From Candidatus Heritagella intestinalis (GTDB taxonomy: Bacteria; Bacillota; Clostridia; Oscillospirales; Acutalibacteraceae): a stretch of 58,111 bases of DNA. This document shows, piece after piece, positions 42,573 to 50,689 of this stretch. The DNA lies in contig CAJFVO010000011.1 of the NCBI GenBank assembly GCA_904420555.1, positions 1 to 58,111 on the forward strand. The letters are read 5' to 3'. Numbering within the stretch: position 1 is the stretch's first letter; the number at the start of each line of letters is the position of its first letter. Under the pieces are notes generated by a model. That model saw only the letters and a list, made by a program, of their open reading frames with translations, was not told where the DNA came from and did not search any database. The position numbers and the translations under genes are program-made.

Positions 42573-43580
42573 ATGAACGACATCCTGGATTTGCAGCGGT
42601 TTGCCGTGCAGACCACCACCACCAAAGGTTCCGGCAACGACCTGACGCCGGAAATGAAAACCTACTACGAAAAGCGCCTCATCGATTTGGCGGAGCCCCG
42701 GCTGGTCCACGACCAGTTTGGCGACAAGTACCCCATTCCCCAGAACGGCGGCAAGATCATTGAATTCCGCAAGTACAGCCCTCTGGCCAAGGCCCTGACC
42801 CCCCTCACCGAAGGCGTGACCCCCAGCGGCAACAGCCTCAATGTCACTGCCGTTACCGCCGAGGTGAAACAGTACGGCGATTATATCCAGCTTTCCGATT
42901 TGCTGCAGATTGCGGCCATCGACAACAACGTGGTCCAGTGTACCAAGTTGCTGGGGGCCCAGGCCGGGCGCACCCTGGACACCATTACACGGGAAATCCT
43001 CAACGGCGGCACCAACGTGATTTACGCCCCCAAGGTGGTGGAAGGCAAAGAGACCGCCGTCACCTCCCGGGCCAATCTGGACGCCACCAGCCTGCTGACG
43101 GTGGACCTGATTTTCAAGGCCGCCGCCACCCTGGAATCCATGAACGCCGCCCCCATTGACGACAGCTTTGTGGCCATTATCCACCCCTTTGCCGCCTATG
43201 ACCTGATGCGCTGCGAGGAGTGGATCGACGCCCACAAGTACGCCAACCCCGAGAACATCTACGCCGGGGAGATCGGCAAAATCGGCAACGTGCGGTTTGT
43301 CAAGTCCACCGAGGCCAAGATTTGGAAGGGCTCCGGCTGCCCCAGCGGCCTGGCGGTGTTCTCCACCCTGGTGCTGGGGGCCAGCGCCTACGGCGTCACG
43401 GAAATCACCGGCGGCGGGCTTCAGCACATTGTGAAGCAGCTGGGCTACGGCGAAGACCCCCTGAACCAGCGCTCCTCCTGCGGTTGGAAGGCCACCCGGG
43501 CCGCCAAGCGCCTGGTGGAAGAGTATATGGTGCGCATTGAATCCTGCTCCGCCTATTCCTCTACGGCGGAAGCCAACTAA
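42573..43580 (+). CDS. N4-gp56-type major capsid protein
   Basis: 335 aa from the ATG at 42573 (AAAAGGAGC upstream). The family start is visible: LDLQRFA then the segment around TPEMKTYYEKRLIDLAEPRL, FGDKYPIPQNGGKIIEFRKY near 50 and PLTEGVTPSGNSL near 75, and QYGDYIQLSDLL near 105. The HK97-like fold is expected from the family. The gene is intact. It is followed 15 bp later by the next virion gene. Confidence 0.9.
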   Translation: MNDILDLQRFAVQTTTTKGSGNDLTPEMKTYYEKRLIDLAEPRLVHDQFGDKYPIPQNGGKIIEFRKYSPLAKALTPLTEGVTPSGNSLNVTAVTAEVKQYGDYIQLSDLLQIAAIDNNVVQCTKLLGAQAGRTLDTITREILNGGTNVIYAPKVVEGKETAVTSRANLDATSLLTVDLIFKAAATLESMNAAPIDDSFVAIIHPFAAYDLMRCEEWIDAHKYANPENIYAGEIGKIGNVRFVKSTEAKIWKGSGCPSGLAVFSTLVLGASAYGVTEITGGGLQHIVKQLGYGEDPLNQRSSCGWKATRAAKRLVEEYMVRIESCSAYSSTAEAN

Positions 43581-43595
43581 AAGGAGGGACGCCCA

Positions 43596-43826
43596 ATGGC
43601 AAAGAAAATGACCAAAGTAAAGCTGTTTAAGGACTACGGCGAATACAAGGACGATGTGTTCGTGGCGGTCAACGGCGAAAGCTATTTGATTCAGCGGGGC
43701 GTGGAGGTGGAAGTGCCCGACTATATCGCCGAGGTGCTGGAACACTCCGCCCAGCAGGACGAAAAGACCCAGCAGCTCATGGCCCAGACCCAGGCCCTCT
43801 ATCAGCAGAAGGCCGCCGCCCTGTAA
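43596..43826 (+). CDS. Small virion-module protein, 76 aa
   Basis: Not recognised by family. The ATG has AAGGAGG upstream, and the gene lies between capsid and connector-like genes. The N-terminal half is strand-rich (KVKLFKDYGEYKDDVFVAVN, SYLIQRGVEVEVP) and the C-terminal half is a Gln-rich helix. It could be a head decoration or head-completion protein. Confidence 0.65.
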   Translation: MAKKMTKVKLFKDYGEYKDDVFVAVNGESYLIQRGVEVEVPDYIAEVLEHSAQQDEKTQQLMAQTQALYQQKAAAL

Positions 43827-43838
43827 GGGGGGAAGGCT

Positions 43839-44204
43839 GTGACCATTGACCAGGCGGTGGCGCGCTGCGACAGCGTAAAGCCCAACCAGTACAGCCGGGA
43901 GGACAAGGTGCGCTGGCTCTCGGAGGCGGACGGACAGATTCGCCGGGAGATTCTGGACCCCTGGGAGGGCCAGGAGGACTTTGACGGCTATGACGAGGAC
44001 ACCCCCGGCACCACCCCGCTGCTGGCCCCGGAGACCTACTGCGGCCTGTATGAGGCCTATCTCTCCGCCCGCATTGACTTTTGCAACGGGGAATTCACCC
44101 GGTATCAGAACAGCGCCCAGCTCTACAACGTCCTGTTTGGGGATCTGGCGGACTGGTACCGGCGCACCCACCTGCCCTTGCAGGAAAACGCCATTACACT
44201 TTAA
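43839..44204 (+). CDS. Head-tail connector-like protein, 121 aa
   Basis: 121 aa from the GTG at 43839 (GGGGGGAAGG upstream). Helical protein: MTIDQAVARCDSVKPNQYS, then KVRWLSEADGQIRREI, and a long helix with YEAYLSARIDFCNGEFTRYQ. The size, helical content and position after the capsid fit head-tail connector (gp6/gp15-like adaptors) of tailed phages. Family assignment is by analogy. Confidence 0.65.
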   Translation: MTIDQAVARCDSVKPNQYSREDKVRWLSEADGQIRREILDPWEGQEDFDGYDEDTPGTTPLLAPETYCGLYEAYLSARIDFCNGEFTRYQNSAQLYNVLFGDLADWYRRTHLPLQENAITL

Positions 44205-44220
44205 TCTTGGAAGAAAGGAA

Positions 44221-44250
44221 GGCCCCGCCTGTGAATCCACAGGCGGGGTC
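44221..44250 (+). other. Strong GC-rich hairpin before the large virion gene
   Basis: 13-bp stem GGCCCCGCCTGTG / CACAGGCGGGGTC with tetraloop AATC, no T run. It lies 15 bp before the ATG of the next gene, which has no good ribosome site. It may limit translation or protect processed mRNA. Confidence 0.7.
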
Positions 44251-44264
44251 TGTGGGAATTTGCC

Positions 44265-45995
44265 ATGGAACTGCCTTTTATGAGCGCGGTATCCCGGAGT
44301 CGCTCGCTGCTGAGCGCCTTTGGGGGCTACTGCCACACGCCTGCCTGTTCCGACGGGCAGTTTTACAACATGGAAAACCTCTCGGCCCGGGACGCGCCCC
44401 TGCTGCGCCCCCGGCCCCAAAGGGGGAAAATCCGCCAATTTAACCAGCCCTGGGGCCTGTTTGGCCGGGATAAGCTCTGCTGGGTGGAGGGCACCAGCTT
44501 TTACTACAACGGCTTTCTGGTGGGGAGTGTCTCCGCCGGGGAAAAGCAGTTTGTGGGCATGGGGGCTTATCTCCTCATTTGGCCCGACAAGAAATACTAC
44601 AACATTCAGACCGGGGAATTCGGGGATCTGGGGGCCTCGGTGACCACAGACGGCTCTGTGGGCTTCACCCTCTCCAAGCAGGACGGCACCCTGTACGGCA
44701 GCTATTCCGCCAGCGACGCGGCGCCGGAATCCCCGGAAAACGGCGACCTGTGGCTGGACACCAGCCAAGCAGTCCACATCCTCAAGGAATACGCCTCCTC
44801 CACCCGGACCTGGGTGGAAATCCCCACCACCTATGTGAAAATTTCCTTTGCCAATCTGGGTAAGCTCTTTCGCCAGTATGACGGCATCACCCTGTCCGGC
44901 TGCACCGGCAGTGCGGCGGGCCTGAACGGCAGCTGCGTCATCCAGAGCTGCGGCGACGACTGGATTGTGGTGCCCGGAGTGCTGGACACCCCCTTGGAGC
45001 AGGAAACCGCCGTCACGGTAGCTCGGGAGATTCCGGACATGGACTTCCTCACAGAGTGCGGCAACCGGGTGTGGGGGTGCTCCTCCCAGAACCACGAAAT
45101 CTACGCCTGCAAGCTGGGCGACCCCACCAACTGGAACTGCTTTGAGGGCATTTCCACGGACAGCTATTCGGCCACCATCGGCTCGGACGGGGAGTTCACC
45201 GGGGCCTGCACCCATTTGGGCTATGTGCTCTTCTTCAAGGAGGACACCCTCCACAAGGTCTATGGCAGCTGCCCCGCCAATTTCCAAATTTCCACCAGCC
45301 CGGTGCGTGGCGTGAAAAAGGGCAGCGAGCGCTCTCTGGTGATTGTCAACGAGACCCTCTATTACCACAGCCGCAACGGGGTCTGCGCCTATGACGGGGG
45401 CTTGCCGGTTTCTGTTTCCGGCCCCTTGGGGAGCGGGACCTATCAAAACGCCCGGGCCGGGGCTGTGGGGGACAGCTACTACCTCTCCATGGAGGACGAA
45501 AACGGGGATTGGCAGCTGTTTGTCTACAACGAATCGGCGGGATTGTGGCACCGGGAGGACAATACCCAGGTGCGATGGTTTGCAAGAGTGGGCGGGGAGC
45601 TGTACTTCATCGCCCAGGACAACGCTCTCTATGGGGTCAACGGCAGCACCTCCCTCTATGAAGGGGACGAGGACGCCCTGGAACAGACGGAGGGGCCGGT
45701 CTCCTGGTATGGGGAAACCGGGGATATGGGCATGGACACCCCGGACAATCAATATCTGGCCGCCTTGCAGCTGTGCCTGGAGCTGGAAGCCGGGAGTACC
45801 CTCACCGTAAAGCTCCGGTATGACGGCGGGGACTGGGTGCAGGCCGCCAAAATTACCGCGGCCACTAAGCGCTTTTTTAACCTGCCCATTATTCCCCGTC
45901 GGTGCGGGCTGCTGCGGCTGCGGCTGGAAGGCCAGGGAGACGGGAGGCTCTATTCCATTGCCAAGGTGACGGAGAGCGCTACGGAGCTGCCGTAA
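44265..45995 (+). CDS. Large virion protein (stabilisation/tail-type, beta-rich)
   Basis: 576 aa. The start is uncertain: ATG 44265 or 44280, neither with a clear ribosome site. The N-terminus (FGGYCHTPACSDGQFYNMEN, then LLRPRPQRG) sets out a pattern seen in clostridial phage-like loci. The rest is strand-rich with blade-like repeats (GNRVWGCSSQNHEIYACKLG, FKEDTLHKVYGS, YHSRNGVCAYDGG, MEDENGDWQLFVYNES), suggesting a beta-propeller as in podovirus stabilisation or tail-needle-complex proteins. No portal signature is seen. Function is inferred. Confidence 0.65.
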   Translation: MELPFMSAVSRSRSLLSAFGGYCHTPACSDGQFYNMENLSARDAPLLRPRPQRGKIRQFNQPWGLFGRDKLCWVEGTSFYYNGFLVGSVSAGEKQFVGMGAYLLIWPDKKYYNIQTGEFGDLGASVTTDGSVGFTLSKQDGTLYGSYSASDAAPESPENGDLWLDTSQAVHILKEYASSTRTWVEIPTTYVKISFANLGKLFRQYDGITLSGCTGSAAGLNGSCVIQSCGDDWIVVPGVLDTPLEQETAVTVAREIPDMDFLTECGNRVWGCSSQNHEIYACKLGDPTNWNCFEGISTDSYSATIGSDGEFTGACTHLGYVLFFKEDTLHKVYGSCPANFQISTSPVRGVKKGSERSLVIVNETLYYHSRNGVCAYDGGLPVSVSGPLGSGTYQNARAGAVGDSYYLSMEDENGDWQLFVYNESAGLWHREDNTQVRWFARVGGELYFIAQDNALYGVNGSTSLYEGDEDALEQTEGPVSWYGETGDMGMDTPDNQYLAALQLCLELEAGSTLTVKLRYDGGDWVQAAKITAATKRFFNLPIIPRRCGLLRLRLEGQGDGRLYSIAKVTESATELP

Positions 45996-46046
45996 CAGCG
46001 ACAGGGGAGAGTTTCCCGGAGATTTGTAATGAAAGGAGTGAGAAGT

Positions 46047-46787
46047 ATGACAGGACTATCCTTTTCCCTGCCGGGGCTGGCCCAGGCTTCCGATTGGAAG
46101 CAGCTTCGCAGCGGCCTGCTCCGGATGACGGAAGAGCTGCAATATGCCCTGACCAACTTGGACAGCGAGAATTTCAGTAAGGCCATGCAGGACCGGCTGC
46201 AATCGGTGGAGGACTCCGCCCAAAAGGCCGGGGAGAAAGCCCAGGAGGCCGACGATACCGCCCGGTCCGGGTTTCAGCAGGCCTATGAAGAGATTATTCG
46301 GGCGGCGGACGAGCTTTCCAGCGAGTTTTCCACCTCCCTGGACCAGCGGGAGGACTCTATCCTCTCCCAGGTGACGGAGGATTTCACCGCCAAATCAGAA
46401 ACGGCCCAGCTGGAAGAGGAGTTCCGCTCGGAGTTGGAACAGACCAGCCAGGCTATTGAAATGCGGTTTTCCGATGCGGCGTCCCTGACCCAGGAAGTGG
46501 ACGGCAAGCTGGAGGAATATAAAAACCTGGTGGACACCTATATCCAGTTCAGCGCCAACGGCATCACCCTGGGTAAGCGGGGGAACCCCTTTACCGCGGT
46601 GCTCAATGAGGAGCGGCTTTCCTTTTTGCAGGACGGGGCGGAGATTGCGTATCTGTCCAATAATAAGCTGTATATTACCAGCGCCGAGGTGCTGGACCGG
46701 TTCACCGTGGGTAATACTGGGAGCGGGTATTTTGATTGGGTGCCCCGAGGCAATGGGAATCTGGGCATGAAATGGAGAGCGGGCTAA
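46047..46787 (+). CDS. Tail-associated minor structural protein
   Basis: 246 aa from the ATG at 46047 (AAAGGAG 8 bp upstream; an earlier in-frame ATG at 46029 lies before that site). The first two thirds are a long coiled coil (many Glu/Gln/Ser heptads). The C-terminal third (YIQFSANGITLGKRG, LSFLQDGAEIAYLSNNKLYI, GNGNLGMKWRAG) matches the strand-rich end typical of siphophage tail/baseplate minor structural proteins. A 16-bp tandem duplication spans its stop codon. Confidence 0.75.
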   Translation: MTGLSFSLPGLAQASDWKQLRSGLLRMTEELQYALTNLDSENFSKAMQDRLQSVEDSAQKAGEKAQEADDTARSGFQQAYEEIIRAADELSSEFSTSLDQREDSILSQVTEDFTAKSETAQLEEEFRSELEQTSQAIEMRFSDAASLTQEVDGKLEEYKNLVDTYIQFSANGITLGKRGNPFTAVLNEERLSFLQDGAEIAYLSNNKLYITSAEVLDRFTVGNTGSGYFDWVPRGNGNLGMKWRAG

Positions 46788-46802
46788 ATGGAGAGCGGGC
46801 TA
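46771..46802 (+). repeat. Perfect 16-bp tandem duplication at a gene end
   Basis: AATGGAGAGCGGGCTA occurs twice back to back (46771-46786 and 46787-46802). The first copy encodes the last residues of the tail protein and contributes its stop; the second is untranslated. Confidence 0.95.
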
Positions 46803-47350
46803 AAAAGAGAGGCGCGGAGCGATTGCAGAGTCCAGAGAGACTCAGTCTCTCTGGCGGGGTCTGGGGCGAGGAGCCCCAGAAAACAAATGCGAAGCTCGTA
46901 AAAAAGCAATCTGCCTGTTTCCAGCAACCGCAAGAGTTGCCGAAGGCAACGCGAGCTCTGAGGGGAAGCCAGCCAAAGCATGGAAAAGCCCTTTCCCGGC
47001 CCGCACCAGTAGCAAGAGCCGCAAAGCGGCGCGAGCTCTGAGGGGAAGCTGGCCAAAGCATGGAAAAGCCCTCTTCCGGCCCGCAGCAGCAAGAGCCGCA
47101 AAGCGGCGGACAGTGTCCGCTTCCAAGCCGCGAGGGAGCTGGGTGCGAGACGGCAGCTCCCTCCCGCGTAAATATCCTGGGTGCGAAGTTATTTGTTTCG
47201 CGTGGAGTAGGCTTTCCTATCACTGTTTGCTCCCCCGTGACCTGTCTGCGGGGGTGCCGTGTGCCAGTGGCACACAATCAAGGCACCGACCGAAGCGGCA
47301 GCGTAGAACACTCCGCCATTCCCGAAAATAATCCAATAGGAGGTTTTGTG
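46803..47350. repeat. Hairpin-dense non-coding patch with 80-bp tandem repeat
   Basis: No gene is convincing here; the open frame running in from 47060 lacks a start before the ribosome site at 47340. Perfect hairpins: CCAGAGAGAC-TCA-GTCTCTCTGG (46832-46854), CTGGGGC/GCCCCAG (46861-46879), GTTGCC-GAA-GGCAAC (46936-46950), GCCGC-AAA-GCGGC (47018-47030 and 47095-47107), GCGGAC-AGT-GTCCGC (47106-47120), GGGAGCTG/CAGCTCCC (47134-47161), CCCCCG/CGGGGG (47232-47254), GTGTGCC-AGT-GGCACAC (47259-47275). A unit of about 80 bp (46951-47030) is repeated at 47031-47107 with a 3-bp deletion and few changes. Most hairpins have three-base loops. Confidence 0.85.
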
Positions 47351-49663
47351 ATGGCTGAAATTGTGGGAGCCTCGAAAAATGGCTCCCAGGTAAAAGTGGT
47401 GTATTCCTACACCCAAAACGTCAATAAAAATCAAAGTACCCTTACCCTGAGTCTCTATGCTCACCGGGACAGCTACGGCCCCTCCTGGGACCAGGAGTGC
47501 AACGCCTATATCCGGGTGGACGGCTCCAACGTCATGACCTATGACGGCAGCTTCCGGATTGGCAGCAGCTGGGTGAAAATCGGCAGTACTGTGACCAAAA
47601 CCGTCACCCACAATGCCGATGGCACCAAATCGGTGACCATTTCCGGCTTTTTTGACGGCTATAATGTCAGTGAAAAAGTCCAGGATTTGTCCTGCTCCGG
47701 AAAAGTCACCCTGAAAACCATCCCCCGGGCGTCCAGTATCACCAGTATTACCGGAAATACCATCGGGGAGACCGTGACGGTGAAACTGAGCCGGGCCTCG
47801 TCCTCCTTTACCCACCGTCTCTATTATTCCTTTGGGGATACGGAGAACTTCCTGCTCAGCAGCAATGTAGCTACCAGCTACAGCTTTAAGCCCTCTATGA
47901 ACGACTGCTCGTACTTGCCCAATGGCACCAGCGGCACCGCCACTATCCGGGCGGACACCTACAACGGCAGCACCAAAATCGGCTCTGCCAGCAAGAATTT
48001 CACCCTCAAGGTGCCGGCCTCTGTGGTGCCTACCCTGTCCGGGGTCACCGTCACCCGGGTGGATGGAACGGTCCCCTCGGATTGGGGCGTCTTTGTCAAG
48101 GGCAAGAGCAAAGCCACGGTGCAAGTCACCGGCGCGGCCGGGGCCTATGGCAGTACCATTAAGGGCTACGCCATTTCCGGCGGGGGATATTCCGGCACCA
48201 CCAACCCCTTTACCACCGGGATTCTCAATACTGCCGGAGAGGTGACCTTCACCGCCAAAATCACCGATACCCGAGGGCGCACGGCTTCCGGCAGCGCTTC
48301 CATTACCGTGGAGGACTACGATTCGCCGGTGATTACCGACCTGACCGCGTTCCGGTGCGATGAAACCGGCACGGAGCAGGACGACGGGGCCTATGCTTCC
48401 ATTACGGCGGTGTTTTCCGGCTCCACCCTGGGGGGAAAGAACCCCATTACCGGCCAATACCGCACTAAGGCGGAAGGGGGAAGCTGGTCCGGCTGGACGG
48501 CCCTTACCTCCGGCACGGCGGCTATTGCCCTGGGAATCTCTCCGGAATCCACCTATACAGTGGAGGTGGAGGTTTCCGACGCATTTACTTCCGTCACCCG
48601 GCAAATGACCATCAACGCCGCCCAGTTCATTATGGACTTTAAGGCCGGGGGCAGCGGCATTGCCTTTGGCAAGGCGGCGGAATATGACGATTTTCTGGAC
48701 GTCCAGTGGGACGCCCGGTTCCGGGGCGGGGTGGCCGCTGACGGGCCTCTGTCCACGGAAAACCCGGTGGCTGTTTCCGGCAGCGCCGATGAGGCGGACA
48801 TCTGGCAGGGGAAGGGCCTGCTGGCTTTGTCGGTGGAGGAGGGAGAGCTGCTGAACCAGCCCACAGACCGGGGCCTGCTGCTGTGCCTTTCCCCCAAAGA
48901 GGGCGGGCAGGCCCATCTATTGTGGATGCCCCAGCCCGATGGTTCCCTGTATCACCGGGGCTGTGACGCGGACGGCTGGGGCTCCGGTTGGCGGGAGGGC
49001 GTGGATTCAAAGAATTTGAGCCATTTCCTCGCTAACGCTACCGGAAATATCGCCACCAATACCAACCCCATGAACAATGTCCATGTCCGTTCCATTGGCA
49101 GCGCTGTGGCTACGTTGAGCTTTTATTGCGCCAACGCCGACGGTTCTCAGGGAAACTCCATGAACTTTTTGAAGGAACCCGAAAGCAGCGAGGGACGCAC
49201 CGTCCTTCGGTGCAGCGTCAACGGCGGGGCCTATCTGGGGACTACCAGCTACCGGTGGAACACGGGCTTCTTTACCAATACCATCACCCAGTCCGATGTA
49301 AAGGACAAAGAAAATATCGCGGGGATCCCCAACGCCAAAGCCTTTATTCTGGCCCTGGAACCCATTTCCTATACGCTGAAAAATGGCGATGGCGGACGCG
49401 TTCACATGGGCTTTGCCGCCCAGGCCGTGGCCCAGGCGGCGGCGCAGAACCACATGGGAGACCTCTCCCTGTATCAGGCGGCGGTGGTCGGGGAGGACGG
49501 TACGGAGCGTTACTATCAGGCCGGCGTCCCCGATGAACAGCTGAGCTGGGGCCTCAACTACCACGAATTCATCGCGCCCCTGGTGGCCCTGGTGCAGGAG
49601 CAGGAGGCCCGCATCGCCGCATTAGAAGTAGCCGTTGGGAGCGGGAAGCCGCAAACGGAATAA
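47351..49663 (+). CDS. Phage tail fibre/DUF859-type protein with S74 chaperone domain
   Basis: 770 aa from the ATG at 47351 (AGGAGG 8 bp upstream). Residues 1-115 (STLTLSLYAHRDSYGPSWDQ ... THNADGTKSVTISGFFDGY) match the siphophage DUF859 type. Residues about 120-420 hold Ig/fibronectin-like strand repeats, then a collagen-free fibre region. The C-terminal 130 aa start at SDVKDKENIAGI (Ser and Lys as in SDxxxKxxI) and include HMGFAAQAVAQAAAQ and a final coiled coil (LVQEQEARIAALE): a peptidase S74 intramolecular chaperone that trimerises the fibre and cuts itself off. Likely receptor-binding fibre. Confidence 0.82.
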   Translation: MAEIVGASKNGSQVKVVYSYTQNVNKNQSTLTLSLYAHRDSYGPSWDQECNAYIRVDGSNVMTYDGSFRIGSSWVKIGSTVTKTVTHNADGTKSVTISGFFDGYNVSEKVQDLSCSGKVTLKTIPRASSITSITGNTIGETVTVKLSRASSSFTHRLYYSFGDTENFLLSSNVATSYSFKPSMNDCSYLPNGTSGTATIRADTYNGSTKIGSASKNFTLKVPASVVPTLSGVTVTRVDGTVPSDWGVFVKGKSKATVQVTGAAGAYGSTIKGYAISGGGYSGTTNPFTTGILNTAGEVTFTAKITDTRGRTASGSASITVEDYDSPVITDLTAFRCDETGTEQDDGAYASITAVFSGSTLGGKNPITGQYRTKAEGGSWSGWTALTSGTAAIALGISPESTYTVEVEVSDAFTSVTRQMTINAAQFIMDFKAGGSGIAFGKAAEYDDFLDVQWDARFRGGVAADGPLSTENPVAVSGSADEADIWQGKGLLALSVEEGELLNQPTDRGLLLCLSPKEGGQAHLLWMPQPDGSLYHRGCDADGWGSGWREGVDSKNLSHFLANATGNIATNTNPMNNVHVRSIGSAVATLSFYCANADGSQGNSMNFLKEPESSEGRTVLRCSVNGGAYLGTTSYRWNTGFFTNTITQSDVKDKENIAGIPNAKAFILALEPISYTLKNGDGGRVHMGFAAQAVAQAAAQNHMGDLSLYQAAVVGEDGTERYYQAGVPDEQLSWGLNYHEFIAPLVALVQEQEARIAALEVAVGSGKPQTE

Positions 49664-49729
49664 AGGGCAGAACTATCGGCGCGCAGCTGCCCATGAACCA
49701 CACCATTACAGAAAGGAACGGTAACAGCC

Positions 49730-50620
49730 ATGGCAATCAAGTATAAAGTCAAGTGGGGGGATACCTTGTGGGACCTCTCCCGGAAATACGGCGTGACCAT
49801 TGATTCCATTGTCAAAGCCAACAAGCAGATTAAAGACCCCCATTGGATTTACACCGGGGACACCCTGATTATCCCTACCGGGGGTTCTTCTGGGGGCAGC
49901 TCTTCCAGCAGCAAAAAGAGCAGCAGCTCCTCTTCTTCCAGCAAAACGGCCTCTTATGAGACCGGCAAGCCCACCTATAAGCCTTCCAGCGCCCTTTCTG
50001 AGCTGCAAGCCCAGCTGGAAGCCTTGGAGGCCCAGCGGCCCGGAGAGTACAACTCCCAGTACAGCAGCCAGATTTCCCAGCTGGTGGATCAGATTTTGAA
50101 CCAGGCGGAGTTCTCCTACGATTTGGGCAGCGACCCCCTGTACCGCCAGTATCGCGACCAGTATATGCAAGCGGGGGCCGTGGCCATGCGGGACACCATG
50201 GGCCAGGCGGCGGCCCTCACCGGGGGCTATGGCAGCAGCTATGCCTCCACTGCCGGCAGCCAGGCCTACAGCCAGTATCTCTCCCAGCTGAATCAGGTGG
50301 CCCCGGACTTGTATAACGCGGCCTATAACCGCTATCAGGCGGAGCAGGACCGGTATCTGTCCCAGATGGATATGCTCTTGCAGATGGACGACGAGGCCTA
50401 TGAAAAGTACCGGGACCAGGTGTCCGACTATCAAGACCAGCTGGACTACTACAAGGACCGGTATGAACAGCAGCAGGCCCAGGAATACAAGGAGTACCTG
50501 GAAAAGCTGGAAGCCTGGCAGAAGGACCGGGAGTACGGCTACAAGAAGTCCCAGGACCAGAGAGAGCAGGAGCAGTGGGAAGAGGAAATGCGGCTCCAGT
50601 GGAACAAGCTGTGGAGCTGA
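49730..50620 (+). CDS. LysM-domain virion protein with coiled coil
   Basis: 296 aa; AAAGGAACGG precedes the ATG. Residues 4-50 are a LysM peptidoglycan-binding domain (YKVKWGDTLWDLSRKYGV, IYTGDTLIIP). A Ser/Lys low-complexity linker spans about 52-75. A helical region carries DPLYRQYRDQYMQAGAVAMR and GYGSSYASTAGSQAYSQYL near 135-185. The last 100 residues are a long Gln/Glu/Tyr coiled coil. This layout fits an ejected or tail-tip protein that meets the cell wall. It is the last gene of the virion module. Confidence 0.75.
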   Translation: MAIKYKVKWGDTLWDLSRKYGVTIDSIVKANKQIKDPHWIYTGDTLIIPTGGSSGGSSSSSKKSSSSSSSSKTASYETGKPTYKPSSALSELQAQLEALEAQRPGEYNSQYSSQISQLVDQILNQAEFSYDLGSDPLYRQYRDQYMQAGAVAMRDTMGQAAALTGGYGSSYASTAGSQAYSQYLSQLNQVAPDLYNAAYNRYQAEQDRYLSQMDMLLQMDDEAYEKYRDQVSDYQDQLDYYKDRYEQQQAQEYKEYLEKLEAWQKDREYGYKKSQDQREQEQWEEEMRLQWNKLWS

Positions 50621-50637
50621 CAAACCCATAAAAACAG

Positions 50638-50680
50638 GGAACCGGGCGGGCCTTTGGGGCCTTCCCGGTTCCTTTTATTC
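50638..50680 (+). terminator. Terminator of the virion module
   Basis: GGAACCGGG at 50638-50646 pairs with CCCGGTTCC at 50664-50672, then TTTTATTC. Convergent with the YfhO gene. Confidence 0.85.
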
Positions 50681-50689
50681 TATAGGGGA

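Noticed and set aside
42555-45752. 1065-aa open frame on the minus strand
   Set aside because: Antisense shadow of the capsid to large-virion-protein genes, spanning several genes, Val/Gly/His-rich without domain pattern.
46803-47350. Diversity-generating retroelement or retron RNA before the fibre gene
   Set aside because: No reverse transcriptase anywhere in the window and no template/variable repeat pair at the fibre 3' end.
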